DNA from: Thermogemmatispora onikobensis
GTDB taxonomy: Bacteria; Chloroflexota; Ktedonobacteria; Ktedonobacterales; Ktedonobacteraceae
Direction of reading: 5' to 3'
NCBI RefSeq assembly: GCF_001748285.1
Contig: NZ_BDGT01000006.1
Coordinates: forward strand, 1 to 64,000
DNA: 64,000 bases
Of the stretch, positions 16,826 to 25,104 are shown in pieces; within the stretch, counting starts at the first letter, position 1; every line of letters starts with the position of its first letter. The translations under genes were made by a program, and so were the position numbers. The notes under the pieces were generated by a model. The model was given only the letters and a program-made list of their open reading frames with translations. It was not told the DNA's origin and made no database searches.

Positions 16826-17878
16826 TCAGGTGAAGACAATGAGCGGTTTGATGATGCCATCTCGCTTCTGATCCATCATCTCAAAGGCTCGCTCCATCTC
16901 TTCGAACGGAAAGGTGTGGGTGGTCAGCAGCGTTGGATCAACGCGCTTCTGCTGGAGCAGGCGAAGCAGACGCTCCAGGCGCAGACGCCCGCCAGGGCAC
17001 AGTCCCGTAGTGATCGTTTTTTCTGCCATGCCCACCCCCCAGTCCAGACGCGGGATATGGACAAACTCGCCGTGTCCGTGGTAGCCGATGTTCGAGATGG
17101 TGCCACCTGCTTTGGTCACCTTCACGGCGGTCTGGAAGGTGACATCGCTGCCCAGTGCTTCGATGGCCGTATCCACTCCCTGCCCGGCGGTCAGCTCCAG
17201 GATACGCTTGACCACGTCCTCGCGGGAGAAGTCGACGATGATATCTGCCCCGTAGAGGCGAGCCAGCTCCTGCCGCCGGGGCACCGCCTCCACGGCGATG
17301 ATCAGGCCCGCTCCCAGCAGTCTGGCACCAGCCGTGGCCATCAGCCCGACGGGTCCCTGCCCGAAGACGGCCACTGTCCCGCCGAGCGGGATACGCCCCT
17401 GTTCCGCTCCCATGAACCCGGTCGAGAGCATATCTGCGCAGTAGACCGCCATCTCGTCAGGGACATCCGGGGGAATCAGCGCCATGTTGGCGTCGGCTTC
17501 ATTCACGTGAAAGTACTCCGCGAAGACGCCATCCTTGGTATTGGAGAATTTCCATCCTCCCAATGGTCCACCTGACTGAGAAGGATGGCCGGCCTGGGAG
17601 GCAAGATCCCCCCAATCTGGGGTAATAGCTCCGACGACCACCCGGTCGCCTGGGTGGAACTGGCGCACCTGGCTGCCAACAGCGTGGACGATGCCCACCG
17701 CCTCATGGCCGAGTGTCAGATTGGTGCGAGGGCCGATGGCTCCCCGCACAGTATGCGAGTCCGAGGTACAGATGAGCGCCCGCGTCGTGCGCACAATGGC
17801 ATCGTTCGGGCCTGGCTCAGGCACAGGCTTCTCCATGAAACCCACCTGGCCGATGGCCTTCATCACAAAGGCTTTCAT
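16826..17878 (-). CDS. Zinc-dependent alcohol dehydrogenase, TbADH-like
   Basis: A 350-aa medium-chain dehydrogenase very like the secondary alcohol dehydrogenase of Thermoanaerobacter (GHEAVG, PAITPDW-like AITPDWG, GWKFSNTKDGVF, GLCPGGRLR). The zinc ligands are Cys37, His58 and Asp149. The Rossmann glycine motif is GQGPVG. At the end of the second strand the GSR that binds the NADP phosphate in the Thermoanaerobacter enzyme is replaced by Glu197-Ala-Val, which predicts NAD rather than NADP. The reaction would be reversible oxidation of secondary or primary alcohols. The ATG at 17878 is set by AGGAG eight bases upstream; a longer frame to 17908 lacks this. Confidence 0.9.
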   Translation of the reverse strand: MKAFVMKAIGQVGFMEKPVPEPGPNDAIVRTTRALICTSDSHTVRGAIGPRTNLTLGHEAVGIVHAVGSQVRQFHPGDRVVVGAITPDWGDLASQAGHPSQSGGPLGGWKFSNTKDGVFAEYFHVNEADANMALIPPDVPDEMAVYCADMLSTGFMGAEQGRIPLGGTVAVFGQGPVGLMATAGARLLGAGLIIAVEAVPRRQELARLYGADIIVDFSREDVVKRILELTAGQGVDTAIEALGSDVTFQTAVKVTKAGGTISNIGYHGHGEFVHIPRLDWGVGMAEKTITTGLCPGGRLRLERLLRLLQQKRVDPTLLTTHTFPFEEMERAFEMMDQKRDGIIKPLIVFT

Positions 17879-18375
17879 GATCGCTGCTCCTGTGTTTACT
17901 AGACTCACCCGCTAGCGAGTACACTGCCAGAGCAACACTCATTCGCGTCGTCGAGAGCACTGCGGTTTAGCTCCTGCGCTGTTGCTCTCCTTCGAGAAGG
18001 ATAGGCTGTTCCTGTCACAGGGCCTTCACAGCAGCCCCTTGTCTGATCACGGTTCACCCCCGAGGAAAGGAGCCAGGCTCCGCTCTGCTCAGCGTTCCCC
18101 AGGTGCGGCGCTGGCCCCGCAGGAAAAGCTGTACAGGCATGGGCCAGGCTTCTCTTTGATCTGGACCTCTCTCAGGAGAGCGGCCACCGACCAGAGCGGT
18201 GCAGCGAGAACCTCCTGTGATGCGCGGGCCTGTTCTTGTGCAGGCCCTGTGAAGTGCCGGGGGTATATATTTCCCATGAGTAAGGAAAATGGGGGAATGA
18301 CCGTGTGCTCCACTGCTGGTAAGCAGAGGCCGGGGCCTCCGAACCAGTTGGGAAACGGAGAGAAGGAGAGCAGTC
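17879..18375. other. Intergenic region between alcohol dehydrogenase and PhoU-like gene
   Basis: Holds the divergent upstream regions of both genes. A CGCTAGCG palindrome lies about 30-40 bases before the dehydrogenase start and may be regulatory. I see no gene and no clear promoter pair. Confidence 0.5.
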
Positions 18376-19164
18376 ATGTACAAACGAGCGGCTGAAGATT
18401 CCCGCTCTCTGCGGGAGCTTCAGGACAAACTGGTACGCCTGGGCATTTTGACCAGTGAGCGACTGACGCGCGCGCTGAAGGCCGTAGAGCTGTTCGATCC
18501 AGCGCTGGCACAGACGGTCTTGCCGGCAGACCCGATGATTGCCAGCCTGCAGGCCGCGATCGAGGACGAAATGCGCGTCTTCCTCCTCGAAGGGGGGGAG
18601 ATGGGAGGCAGCGCGCTGCGTTTCCTGGTGTCATTGCCTGTGCTGGGCAGCGAGCTGCGCCTGCTGAGCGAGGAGGCGCAAGAGCTGGCCCGGTTGATCG
18701 TCTGGCTCGGCTCCTCCACTGCGCAGGCTGGCCAGGAAGATGGGAAGGCGGAACAATGGCCTCCCGCCCTGGCCGGGCAGGGGGAGCAACTCCTGACCTT
18801 CGGGCGTCAGATCAGCGCCTCGGCGATGGCGCTGGCCCTGGTGCTGGCAGAACAGGATACCCAGGGAGCGCAGCGCCTGTGGCGGCAACAACGCCGTCTG
18901 CAGCATGAGCTGACCAGGCTGCAACGCAGTTTGCTTCTGATCATGCCAGCTGGCGCGCTCACTTCCACGGGGACCAATGCCAGGGCACAGCCCTGGATCG
19001 CCTATCTGTCCGCCCTGGCCCTGCTCTTGAAACGCATCAGTTCCCACGCTGCCACGCTCTGCGAGCGGCTCATCTTCGTGGTTGAAGGAGTCCGCAGCAT
19101 GCGGATGCTGCAACGTCTGGAGGCTCGCCTGCTGGTTGACCGCTGCCATGAACCAGCCCAGTGA
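18376..19164 (+). CDS. PhoU-like helical protein
   Basis: A 262-aa, almost wholly helical protein starting at an ATG with GAAGGAG eight bases upstream. It opens with SLRELQDKLVRLGILTSERL and has repeated leucine/alanine heptad helices, consistent with two three-helix PhoU-type bundles. PhoU proteins damp phosphate uptake and bind metal ions through acidic E/DxxxD motifs; those motifs are weak here. No Pst transporter genes are nearby, so a link to phosphate is not shown. It may be a divergent member with another role. Convergent with the gene at 19298. Confidence 0.55.
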   Translation: MYKRAAEDSRSLRELQDKLVRLGILTSERLTRALKAVELFDPALAQTVLPADPMIASLQAAIEDEMRVFLLEGGEMGGSALRFLVSLPVLGSELRLLSEEAQELARLIVWLGSSTAQAGQEDGKAEQWPPALAGQGEQLLTFGRQISASAMALALVLAEQDTQGAQRLWRQQRRLQHELTRLQRSLLLIMPAGALTSTGTNARAQPWIAYLSALALLLKRISSHAATLCERLIFVVEGVRSMRMLQRLEARLLVDRCHEPAQ

Positions 19165-19297
19165 GGGGGGAGGAGCCTCTGAGTCCGCCGTTCTGTCACT
19201 GCGTCCGGCTCCTCTTCAGGCTCTCTCCCTCCTCGCCCTCCCTGTCTCAGCTCCCAGAGGTGGGAACTGGTCCTGCCAGCACCAGCCCGGACCCGTC

Positions 19298-20461
19298 TCA
19301 GAAGCGGAAGATGGCCGCCAGCGGGCCTGGTGTGGGCATATGCTCCGGCGCCACTACGGAAACCAGGCCATCGTGGAGGATCGTCTGGGCTGCCAGTTGA
19401 TCGACCAGGTCTTCATCGCCGGGCCGTGCTTCGGCGTGGACATCGATGGTCTGTGTCACAGGGTCCAACCGTCCCCAGATAGTGGCCTCCTCAGCGATGA
19501 AGAGGAGCTGGATGCGCCCACTGCAGGCCGCCCGAGCAATCTCGTCCAGGTCTGCAGACGCTTGCCCGGTGCCCTCACGCTCGCGAAAGCGGGCCAGGGT
19601 CTCCTGTTGCGCCTGCCGCAAGGAAGAGACGACCAGCGGCCAGGCTCGCTGACGGAGCAGAGCGGCGCTCACCTCATCAAAATTCCCCTCCAGGCCCTCT
19701 TTGAGAAGGAACGGATAGGTGTTGACACGGCGATAGAGCGCCTGGAGTGGGGAAACAGCGGCCAGCACCAGTGGTGCTTGCTGGCTGCGCAGGAGAGCAT
19801 GCACCGCATGATCGATCTGCCGGATATACCGTAACTCATCCACCTGCTCCTCCTGTTCGCCCGCGCCCTGGCCGTGATACATCACGGCCCCACGCCTTCC
19901 GTGGTGAGTCACCGGGCTACCGCTATGGTATTGGAGCGCATGGGCTCGTGACCACCGCTCCCGCCAGGAGCCTGGGGGGCTGGTGATGCTCTCAGGCAAG
20001 GGTATCTCTTGCTGGCCGAATGGGTGACAGACCAGCAGCCGCACGTGCTTGCGGCTTAGCACGAGGAGATAGAAATGTTCATTGCGGCTCAACAGTGGTA
20101 ACAGCGGTTTGATGAAAAAGTGCGCTCCAACCACTACCTGGGGACGAGGGGCATACGAGAGGTGATAGATCCGATAGAGGGTAGCTGAACGGAAGACCGC
20201 CAGCCCGGGTGAAACGGTGTTCCACAGCGAGGTCTCAGCGGGCAGGGCCTCGATGGGCGCGAGGAGACTCCGCTGCTCGGCCACACTGAGCTGCGTTTGC
20301 GCCAGGCGCTCACGCGCCTCGTGGAGCAAGCGCTTCAGCAGTCGTGGTCCAAGGTAATAGCCCTGACCTTTGCTGGGTGTGGGCAGATAGAGCGAGAGGC
20401 ACGGAGCATCCTCGCTGGACAGCACCGTCTTGATTTCCTGATAGTATCGGCTCTGCTGCAT
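19298..20461 (-). CDS. baeRF-family protein (eRF1/Pelota-like)
   Basis: A 387-aa protein resembling the bacterial archaeo-eukaryotic release-factor family. Landmarks are an N-terminal module ending VVVGAHFFIKPLLPLL, a strand-rich middle (FYLLVLSRKHVRLLVCHPFG), and a C-terminal domain that closes with EDLVDQLAAQTILHDG and PLAAIFRF. Family members are thought to act on ribosomes, but none is well characterised and the GGQ loop of true release factors is not obvious. The start is the ATG at 20461 with GGGAG nine bases upstream; a TTG at 20479 is less likely. Confidence 0.75.
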   Translation of the reverse strand: MQQSRYYQEIKTVLSSEDAPCLSLYLPTPSKGQGYYLGPRLLKRLLHEARERLAQTQLSVAEQRSLLAPIEALPAETSLWNTVSPGLAVFRSATLYRIYHLSYAPRPQVVVGAHFFIKPLLPLLSRNEHFYLLVLSRKHVRLLVCHPFGQQEIPLPESITSPPGSWRERWSRAHALQYHSGSPVTHHGRRGAVMYHGQGAGEQEEQVDELRYIRQIDHAVHALLRSQQAPLVLAAVSPLQALYRRVNTYPFLLKEGLEGNFDEVSAALLRQRAWPLVVSSLRQAQQETLARFREREGTGQASADLDEIARAACSGRIQLLFIAEEATIWGRLDPVTQTIDVHAEARPGDEDLVDQLAAQTILHDGLVSVVAPEHMPTPGPLAAIFRF

Positions 20462-20915
20462 GGGGCATCTCCCTGACAACCGACTATGCTATAGCTTTCT
20501 CTTCTTGAGAAAAGCCTAGAACGGACCGCTCACGAGCCTCTCTCAGGAGGCCCTGTCGTCTTCACAGCCTGGTTACAGGATGCATGCGCGACAGCGCTTG
20601 CTGCACCGGGGTGGCAGCTTCCTCCTTCCTATTCTGCTTCTGCTGCGTTCAAGAGGGCTGTTTGTGAGGCAGGCGCACGCCCCTGTAACGCTTTTGTGAG
20701 ATCGATCAGGTATGCTCGGAAACAAGGAGGAGACAGGCAGACAGTAGAGCAACAGTCAGACGATGCAAGGACCAGCGGTCTCCAGCCAGTGCGTCTGGTG
20801 TGCTCCGAGGCGGGCCCCTGATGGTGCCGTGGAGATGAGCGAGCGGCAGAACAGCAGACCACTGAGCACCGCTGGCAGCACAGAGCAGAACAGAGCAGAA
20901 AGGAGGAACAGACCC
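20462..20915. other. Divergent intergenic region
   Basis: Separates the baeRF-like gene from a universal stress protein. Just before the ribosome site of the latter there is a perfect tandem 10-mer, cagagcagaa twice (20881-20900). No gene is recognised. Confidence 0.5.
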
Positions 20916-21986
20916 ATGTTTCGCCGCATTCTTGTGCCCCTGGATGGCACCCCCGCCGCTGAGCGAGCCTTGCTGATCGCCGCGCACCTGGCGCGTGCGG
21001 CCCAGGGGTCAGTGACGGTGTTGCGCGTGATCGAGTGGCCTCCCCCGGGGGTGCTCGCCGACAGCAGCACACTCTTCGACCCTTCCAGCAGCCTGGCAGA
21101 GCACGAGATTGCCAGGGCCACGCGCTACCTCAACGAGACCGTCCAGAACTACGCGCAGGCCCTTGAGCACCTGCCAGTCGAGCAGGAGGTGGCCTTTGGC
21201 CCTCCGGCCTCGACGGTGTTTTCGGCAGCGCGCCTGGAGCAAACGGATCTCATCATCCTATGTACCCACGCCGCCAGTCGGCTCAAACGGTGGCTTGTTG
21301 GCAGTATGGCGCAGCAGGCCGTCAGACGCAGCCCGGCTCCCCTGCTGGTCTTCCATGAACAGGGGCCGTTGCTGCCGTTCCCACGGCCAGGGCGCCCGCT
21401 GCGTTTGCTACTGCCGCTGGACGGCTCGCTGACCGCGGAGGCCGCTCTCAAACCGGCCTTGCGGCTCCTGGCGCTGCTTGCTCCACCCGAGCTGAGCCTG
21501 GTACAGTTGTTGAGTGTCGTCGATGTCCCTGGCTACGGGACGCTGGGGGGAATGCGTATCCCGGACCCGGGCCTGCGCGAGCAGCTCCAGGAGGAAGCCA
21601 GGAGCTACCTGGAGGGAGTGATGCAGCGCGTGCGCCAGGAGCAACTGGCCGACCCTGCTGTGACAATCACGTCCGCAGTGATCGCCAGGAGCAATGTCCC
21701 TGGGGCCATTCTCAAGCATGCCGCGGCTGAGGATGCGCAGGACCCGGCCCAGCACTTCGATCTGATCGCGCTGGCCACCCACGGACGCAGTGGCCTGGCC
21801 CGTCTCCTGCTCGGCAGCGTCGCGGAGCAATTGCTTGCGAGCAGTAAGCTCCCCCTGTTTATTGTTCGTCCTGGGATGCTGCATGAGGGCGAAGGCTCAG
21901 CAGAGGAGTCAGCGGGCCAGGCAGAGGAGCGCAAGCCGCCGGCGGCTGACGAGTCAGGGGCCGCTGGTTGGACGGGCCTCCTTTGA
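20916..21986 (+). CDS. Tandem-domain universal stress protein
   Basis: A 356-aa protein with two UspA domains, residues about 1-150 and 155-330. Each starts with the usual strand (ILVPLDGTPAAERAL; LLLPLDGSLTAEAAL). The second domain keeps the ATP-binding signature ATHGRSGLARLLLGS, while the first is degenerate (CTHAASRLKRWLVGS). Such proteins bind ATP or AMP and help cells survive stress. The ATG at 20916 follows AGGAGG; the frame upstream is not coding. A similar protein is encoded at 35895. A strong hairpin follows the gene. Confidence 0.9.
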   Translation: MFRRILVPLDGTPAAERALLIAAHLARAAQGSVTVLRVIEWPPPGVLADSSTLFDPSSSLAEHEIARATRYLNETVQNYAQALEHLPVEQEVAFGPPASTVFSAARLEQTDLIILCTHAASRLKRWLVGSMAQQAVRRSPAPLLVFHEQGPLLPFPRPGRPLRLLLPLDGSLTAEAALKPALRLLALLAPPELSLVQLLSVVDVPGYGTLGGMRIPDPGLREQLQEEARSYLEGVMQRVRQEQLADPAVTITSAVIARSNVPGAILKHAAAEDAQDPAQHFDLIALATHGRSGLARLLLGSVAEQLLASSKLPLFIVRPGMLHEGEGSAEESAGQAEERKPPAADESGAAGWTGLL

Positions 21987-22028
21987 TCTGACCGCGACTG
22001 ACTGCAAGGGGAGCGTCCAGCCTTGACG

Positions 22029-22065
22029 ATGAGAGGCGTGCCATCTTGCCAGGCACGCCTCTCAT
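22029..22065. terminator. Bidirectional terminator hairpin between convergent genes
   Basis: ATGAGAGGCGTGCC (22029-22042) and GGCACGCCTCTCAT (22052-22065) form a perfect 14-bp stem with a nine-base loop. It lies between the convergent stress-protein and oxidoreductase genes. The flanking T runs are weak, so the strength is uncertain. Confidence 0.65.
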
Positions 22066-22124
22066 TGATTACTGGTAGACCTGACCAGCTCGCTCCCTGG
22101 CTGCTCCCTTGCACCGACCTCAGC

Positions 22125-23318
22125 CTAAATGAGGCCCTGGGGGATCAGGTGCCAGTAGGCATGGTTCAACAGCTGCTTCTCAAGGTGGTAGAAGAGGCTT
22201 GGACGCGGAGGCTCAGGCGGGTGCTCATAGTTAAACACCAGCTGGGTGGCCCGGCGATTCCCTGTCTCCAGGAAACACATCACCTCTCCATCGTAGAGAG
22301 CCTCATCCCCCTCAAGCGTCTCTCCACGGATCGCTGCCGCCAGACGCCTGGCCAGGACGCGGGCTTCAAAGTGGGCGGCGGAACCGCTTTTAGGCACCGG
22401 CAGATCGGTGGCATCCCCGAGAGCATACAAATGCTCCTGTCCTTTGACCTGCAGGGTGTAGCGATCGGTCGGAATCCATCCCTGGCTATCTCCCAGGCCG
22501 GATGCTTCGATGACCTGCGCCCCGCGATGCGGAGGGACCAGGATCAGCAGGTCGAAGGGGACTTCTTCGCCTTCCAGCGAGCGAATCACCCGGCGCTGCT
22601 GGTCGACAGCCTCCGGCGTAAAGAAGACTCGTGTGGCGATCTCGCGCTCTTCCAGCCAAGGAGCCACCATTTCCGCCACCCGCTCGATGGTAAAGACGCG
22701 CGGGAGCGGATAGAGGTACTCGATGACGGTGTGCTCCCGGAGGTAATGCTGGCGAAGCCAGTCGTCGAGCAGAAAGGTGAATTCCAGGGGAGCTGGAGGG
22801 CAGCGGTAGGGGATACCGGCTACTGCAATCACGATGCGCCCGCCGGGAAAGGTGCTCAGGGCCTGACGCAGCCGCAGCGCTCCCTCGGTGTCATAGAAAT
22901 GATGCCATACCCCCGGCCCTTCTTCCAGTCCTGGCAGATCGGCGAAGGCGAGCCGCGCCCCTGTGGCCAGCACCAGATCGTCGTAGACAAGGACGCTCTC
23001 CCTCTTTCCCCCGGCTGGTTCGAGGGCGTTGCTCTGGGAGACGTGCACCTGATGATTGGCCACATCAATCTGTTGCACCTGCCCGATCAGCAGGTGAACG
23101 CGCTGGTGCAACAATGTCCGCTCATCGCGGACCAGCAATTGGCTCTGCGGGTCGCTGTCGTTGAAGGGCATATAGAGCCAGAAAGGCATGTAGACATGCC
23201 TCCCTGTGCTATCAATGAGGGTGATCTCGGCTTCATGCGGGCGTAACTGCCGCGCCAGCATATTGGCCGTGATCGTCCCTCCGACTCCTCCACCGATGAT
23301 GATAATCTGTCGAGGCAT
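22125..23318 (-). CDS. Sulfide:quinone oxidoreductase-type flavoprotein
   Basis: A 397-aa FAD/NAD(P)-binding disulfide oxidoreductase-type protein. It has the N-terminal GGGVGGTITANML dinucleotide site, an ATG-like VLATGARL, and the FAD-ribityl motif YALGDATDLP followed by KSGSAAHFEA. A cysteine in the substrate region (IPYRCPPAPLEF) matches one of the redox cysteines of sulfide:quinone oxidoreductases. It should pass electrons from sulfide or persulfide to membrane quinone; amphipathic C-terminal helices could anchor it. Good GGAGG site. It is the last gene of a minus-strand cluster with TusA, DsrE and OsmC proteins, which supports a sulfur role. Confidence 0.8.
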   Translation of the reverse strand: MPRQIIIIGGGVGGTITANMLARQLRPHEAEITLIDSTGRHVYMPFWLYMPFNDSDPQSQLLVRDERTLLHQRVHLLIGQVQQIDVANHQVHVSQSNALEPAGGKRESVLVYDDLVLATGARLAFADLPGLEEGPGVWHHFYDTEGALRLRQALSTFPGGRIVIAVAGIPYRCPPAPLEFTFLLDDWLRQHYLREHTVIEYLYPLPRVFTIERVAEMVAPWLEEREIATRVFFTPEAVDQQRRVIRSLEGEEVPFDLLILVPPHRGAQVIEASGLGDSQGWIPTDRYTLQVKGQEHLYALGDATDLPVPKSGSAAHFEARVLARRLAAAIRGETLEGDEALYDGEVMCFLETGNRRATQLVFNYEHPPEPPRPSLFYHLEKQLLNHAYWHLIPQGLI

Positions 23319-23348
23319 AGGTAGGCCCTCCTCTCGGTCTGCCTGGCA

Positions 23349-23600
23349 TTAGCGTTTTCTGCGGACAACGAAACGGGTATATCCCTGCTCCGGGAAAGTC
23401 CCCAGCAATTCGTGCCCGGCCTTCTGTACCCAGGCCGGAACATCGCGGGCCGAGCCTGGATCGCTGGAGAGGAGCGCCAGTGTCCCTCCGACCGGGATGG
23501 CTCTGATCCCCCGTATCAGCTCCATGAGGGGACCGGGGCAGAAGCTGCCCCGCGCATCGATTTCTTTATCAATCTGGATTTCTCCCGGCTTCTCTGGCAT
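23349..23600 (-). CDS. TusA-family sulfurtransferase
   Basis: An 83-aa protein with the TusA core: ARGSFCPGPLMELIRGI, where the Cys of CPxP carries persulfide sulfur. The ATG at 23600 is preceded by GGAGGATACC. TusA proteins pass sulfur between partners such as DsrE and rhodanese-like enzymes. It lies 30 bp ahead of the sulfide:quinone oxidoreductase gene and after a DsrE-like gene, so a sulfane-sulfur relay is likely. Only the one conserved Cys is present. Confidence 0.88.
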   Translation of the reverse strand: MPEKPGEIQIDKEIDARGSFCPGPLMELIRGIRAIPVGGTLALLSSDPGSARDVPAWVQKAGHELLGTFPEQGYTRFVVRRKR

Positions 23601-23694
23601 GGTATCCTCCTTTCTGGCTCTCATCTGCTGCTATGCTGCCCGCTGCCTCCGTTCAGGCTGGGTAAAGGAAGAGGGGCAGACAGACAGGCAGGCC

Positions 23695-24111
23695 TCAGAT
23701 GAACAGGGTGATGCGGCTCTCGCTGGCCCGTTCGATGAAGCTCGCTACGCCGACAACCTCTTCGACTATCGGCTCGAGATCTTCCAGCTTCATGTCGAGC
23801 AGCTCCAGGGTCATAGCGCAGGCATAGACATGTACCTGACCCAGCTCGCGTGCCTGCTGTAGTGTCTCTAGCCAGCCAGGAACCTGCTTTTTACGCATCT
23901 GCTCCAGCAGGACAGGCCCGAGATCGCCGGCATCTTTGCTGACGCTCACAGTGGCCTGGGCTGCTCCCTTACGGAAGGCCTGCAATCCCCACGTCGTGAG
24001 GAATAGCTCGACCTCCAGCCCCATCGCGACAGCCCCACTGGTCAACGTGGCAACGGCCATGAGCTTGTCCGCTGTTCCAGAGAAGACGATCAGCGACATG
24101 CGATTTTCCAT
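23695..24111 (-). CDS. DsrE/DsrF-like protein
   Basis: A 138-aa protein of the DsrE superfamily. It opens with a strand and SGTADKLMAVATLTSGAVAMG, then the typical FLTTWGLQAF and VYACAMTLELLDM, with Cys in the position used by DsrE2-type sulfur carriers. No signal peptide. Probably accepts sulfur from or gives it to the adjacent TusA protein; exact substrate unknown. AAGGAG lies upstream of the ATG. Confidence 0.82.
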   Translation of the reverse strand: MENRMSLIVFSGTADKLMAVATLTSGAVAMGLEVELFLTTWGLQAFRKGAAQATVSVSKDAGDLGPVLLEQMRKKQVPGWLETLQQARELGQVHVYACAMTLELLDMKLEDLEPIVEEVVGVASFIERASESRITLFI

Positions 24112-24205
24112 GATGCCTGTGACTCCTTCCTTCTTGTCTCGTCTCGCTTGTCTCGACCAGGGACGGGCATTCAGGTCAGCCAGGCGGGCCGCGTGGGCTG
24201 CGTGC

Positions 24206-24691
24206 TCACTGTGCTGTGGTATTCTTGTTGGCGACTACCTCCGCGGCGACCTCCCGTCCCGTGTCCACGTCAAGCAGCCGAAAGGTATGGGTAATGCGCG
24301 CAGCTTTGTTCAGCATGGCCTCGGCGCCGCAGTAGCGCTGTATTGAAAGATCGAGTGCTCGGGCCACTGCCTCGGCCTGGAGCTGTCTTCCAGTGAGGAG
24401 ATGCTCTACCTTGATCTCTCTAAAGACTTTCGGATGGGTAGCTGAGCGAATCCCCCCGACGACAATCTCGTAGGAGATCACTTGCTGACGTTGCTTGCGC
24501 AGGATGGAAAGCACGTCCATCCCGCTGCAGCCGGCCAGGCCGATGAGCAGCAGCTCCATCGGACGGAAGCCAGCATCGTGGCCGCCGTGCTCTGGCGCAG
24601 TGTCCAGCCTGAGATGGTGGCCGGAGCCAGCTTCGGCTTCAAAGCTCAGGCCCTCGACGAGTCTGATCTGGGCCGTCATTCGTTCTGCCAT
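24206..24691 (-). CDS. OsmC-family peroxide or persulfide protein
   Basis: A 161-aa OsmC/YhfA-type protein with both redox cysteines in context: LAGCSGMDVLSIL and QRYCGAEAML. OsmC proteins reduce organic hydroperoxides and in some bacteria persulfides. The start is the ATG at 24691, after GGAGGAAG; the frame extends upstream without a site. First gene of the sulfur cluster, so transcription would run OsmC, DsrE, TusA, oxidoreductase, although gaps near 100 bp leave room for internal promoters. Confidence 0.88.
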   Translation of the reverse strand: MAERMTAQIRLVEGLSFEAEAGSGHHLRLDTAPEHGGHDAGFRPMELLLIGLAGCSGMDVLSILRKQRQQVISYEIVVGGIRSATHPKVFREIKVEHLLTGRQLQAEAVARALDLSIQRYCGAEAMLNKAARITHTFRLLDVDTGREVAAEVVANKNTTAQ

Positions 24692-25104
24692 TGGTCTTCT
24701 TCCTCCCTTGAGAGAGGTCCCTTCGCCTTCTCTCGTGAGAGCAGTATAGGCGCCGTAGCTCACCAGGCCATCACGAGGGTCTGGCCAGCCTTCTCAAAGC
24801 GGTCACAGCAGCCAGGAGAGAGGTCTCTGGCATCTTTCTTTGTCCGTGCCAGCTCCCTTCCTTTCCAGCCTGGCAGGGGAATGGTCCTGGAGTGGTCTAG
24901 AGGTGAGCGCTGTCTGTGAGGAGCAAAGGAAAGAGTTGAGAGAGTCCTGAGAAGGGGAGCAATCATGCGAGGTAGGGAAAGGGGAGAAAGGTCGAACCCC
25001 CTGCGGCTTCCTTCACGACATGAGGAAGGCGGCTACCAGGAGTGGAAGGAAGAGATCTTGTTTCAGCGCATTTTCATTCCTCTCTGCGAGCACGTGTCAT
25101 GAGC
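24692..25104. other. Intergenic region, no gene recognised
   Basis: About 410 bases between the OsmC-like gene start and the end of the kinase fusion gene, both on the minus strand, so it should hold the promoter of the sulfur cluster. I cannot identify a clear -35/-10 pair. Confidence 0.5.
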
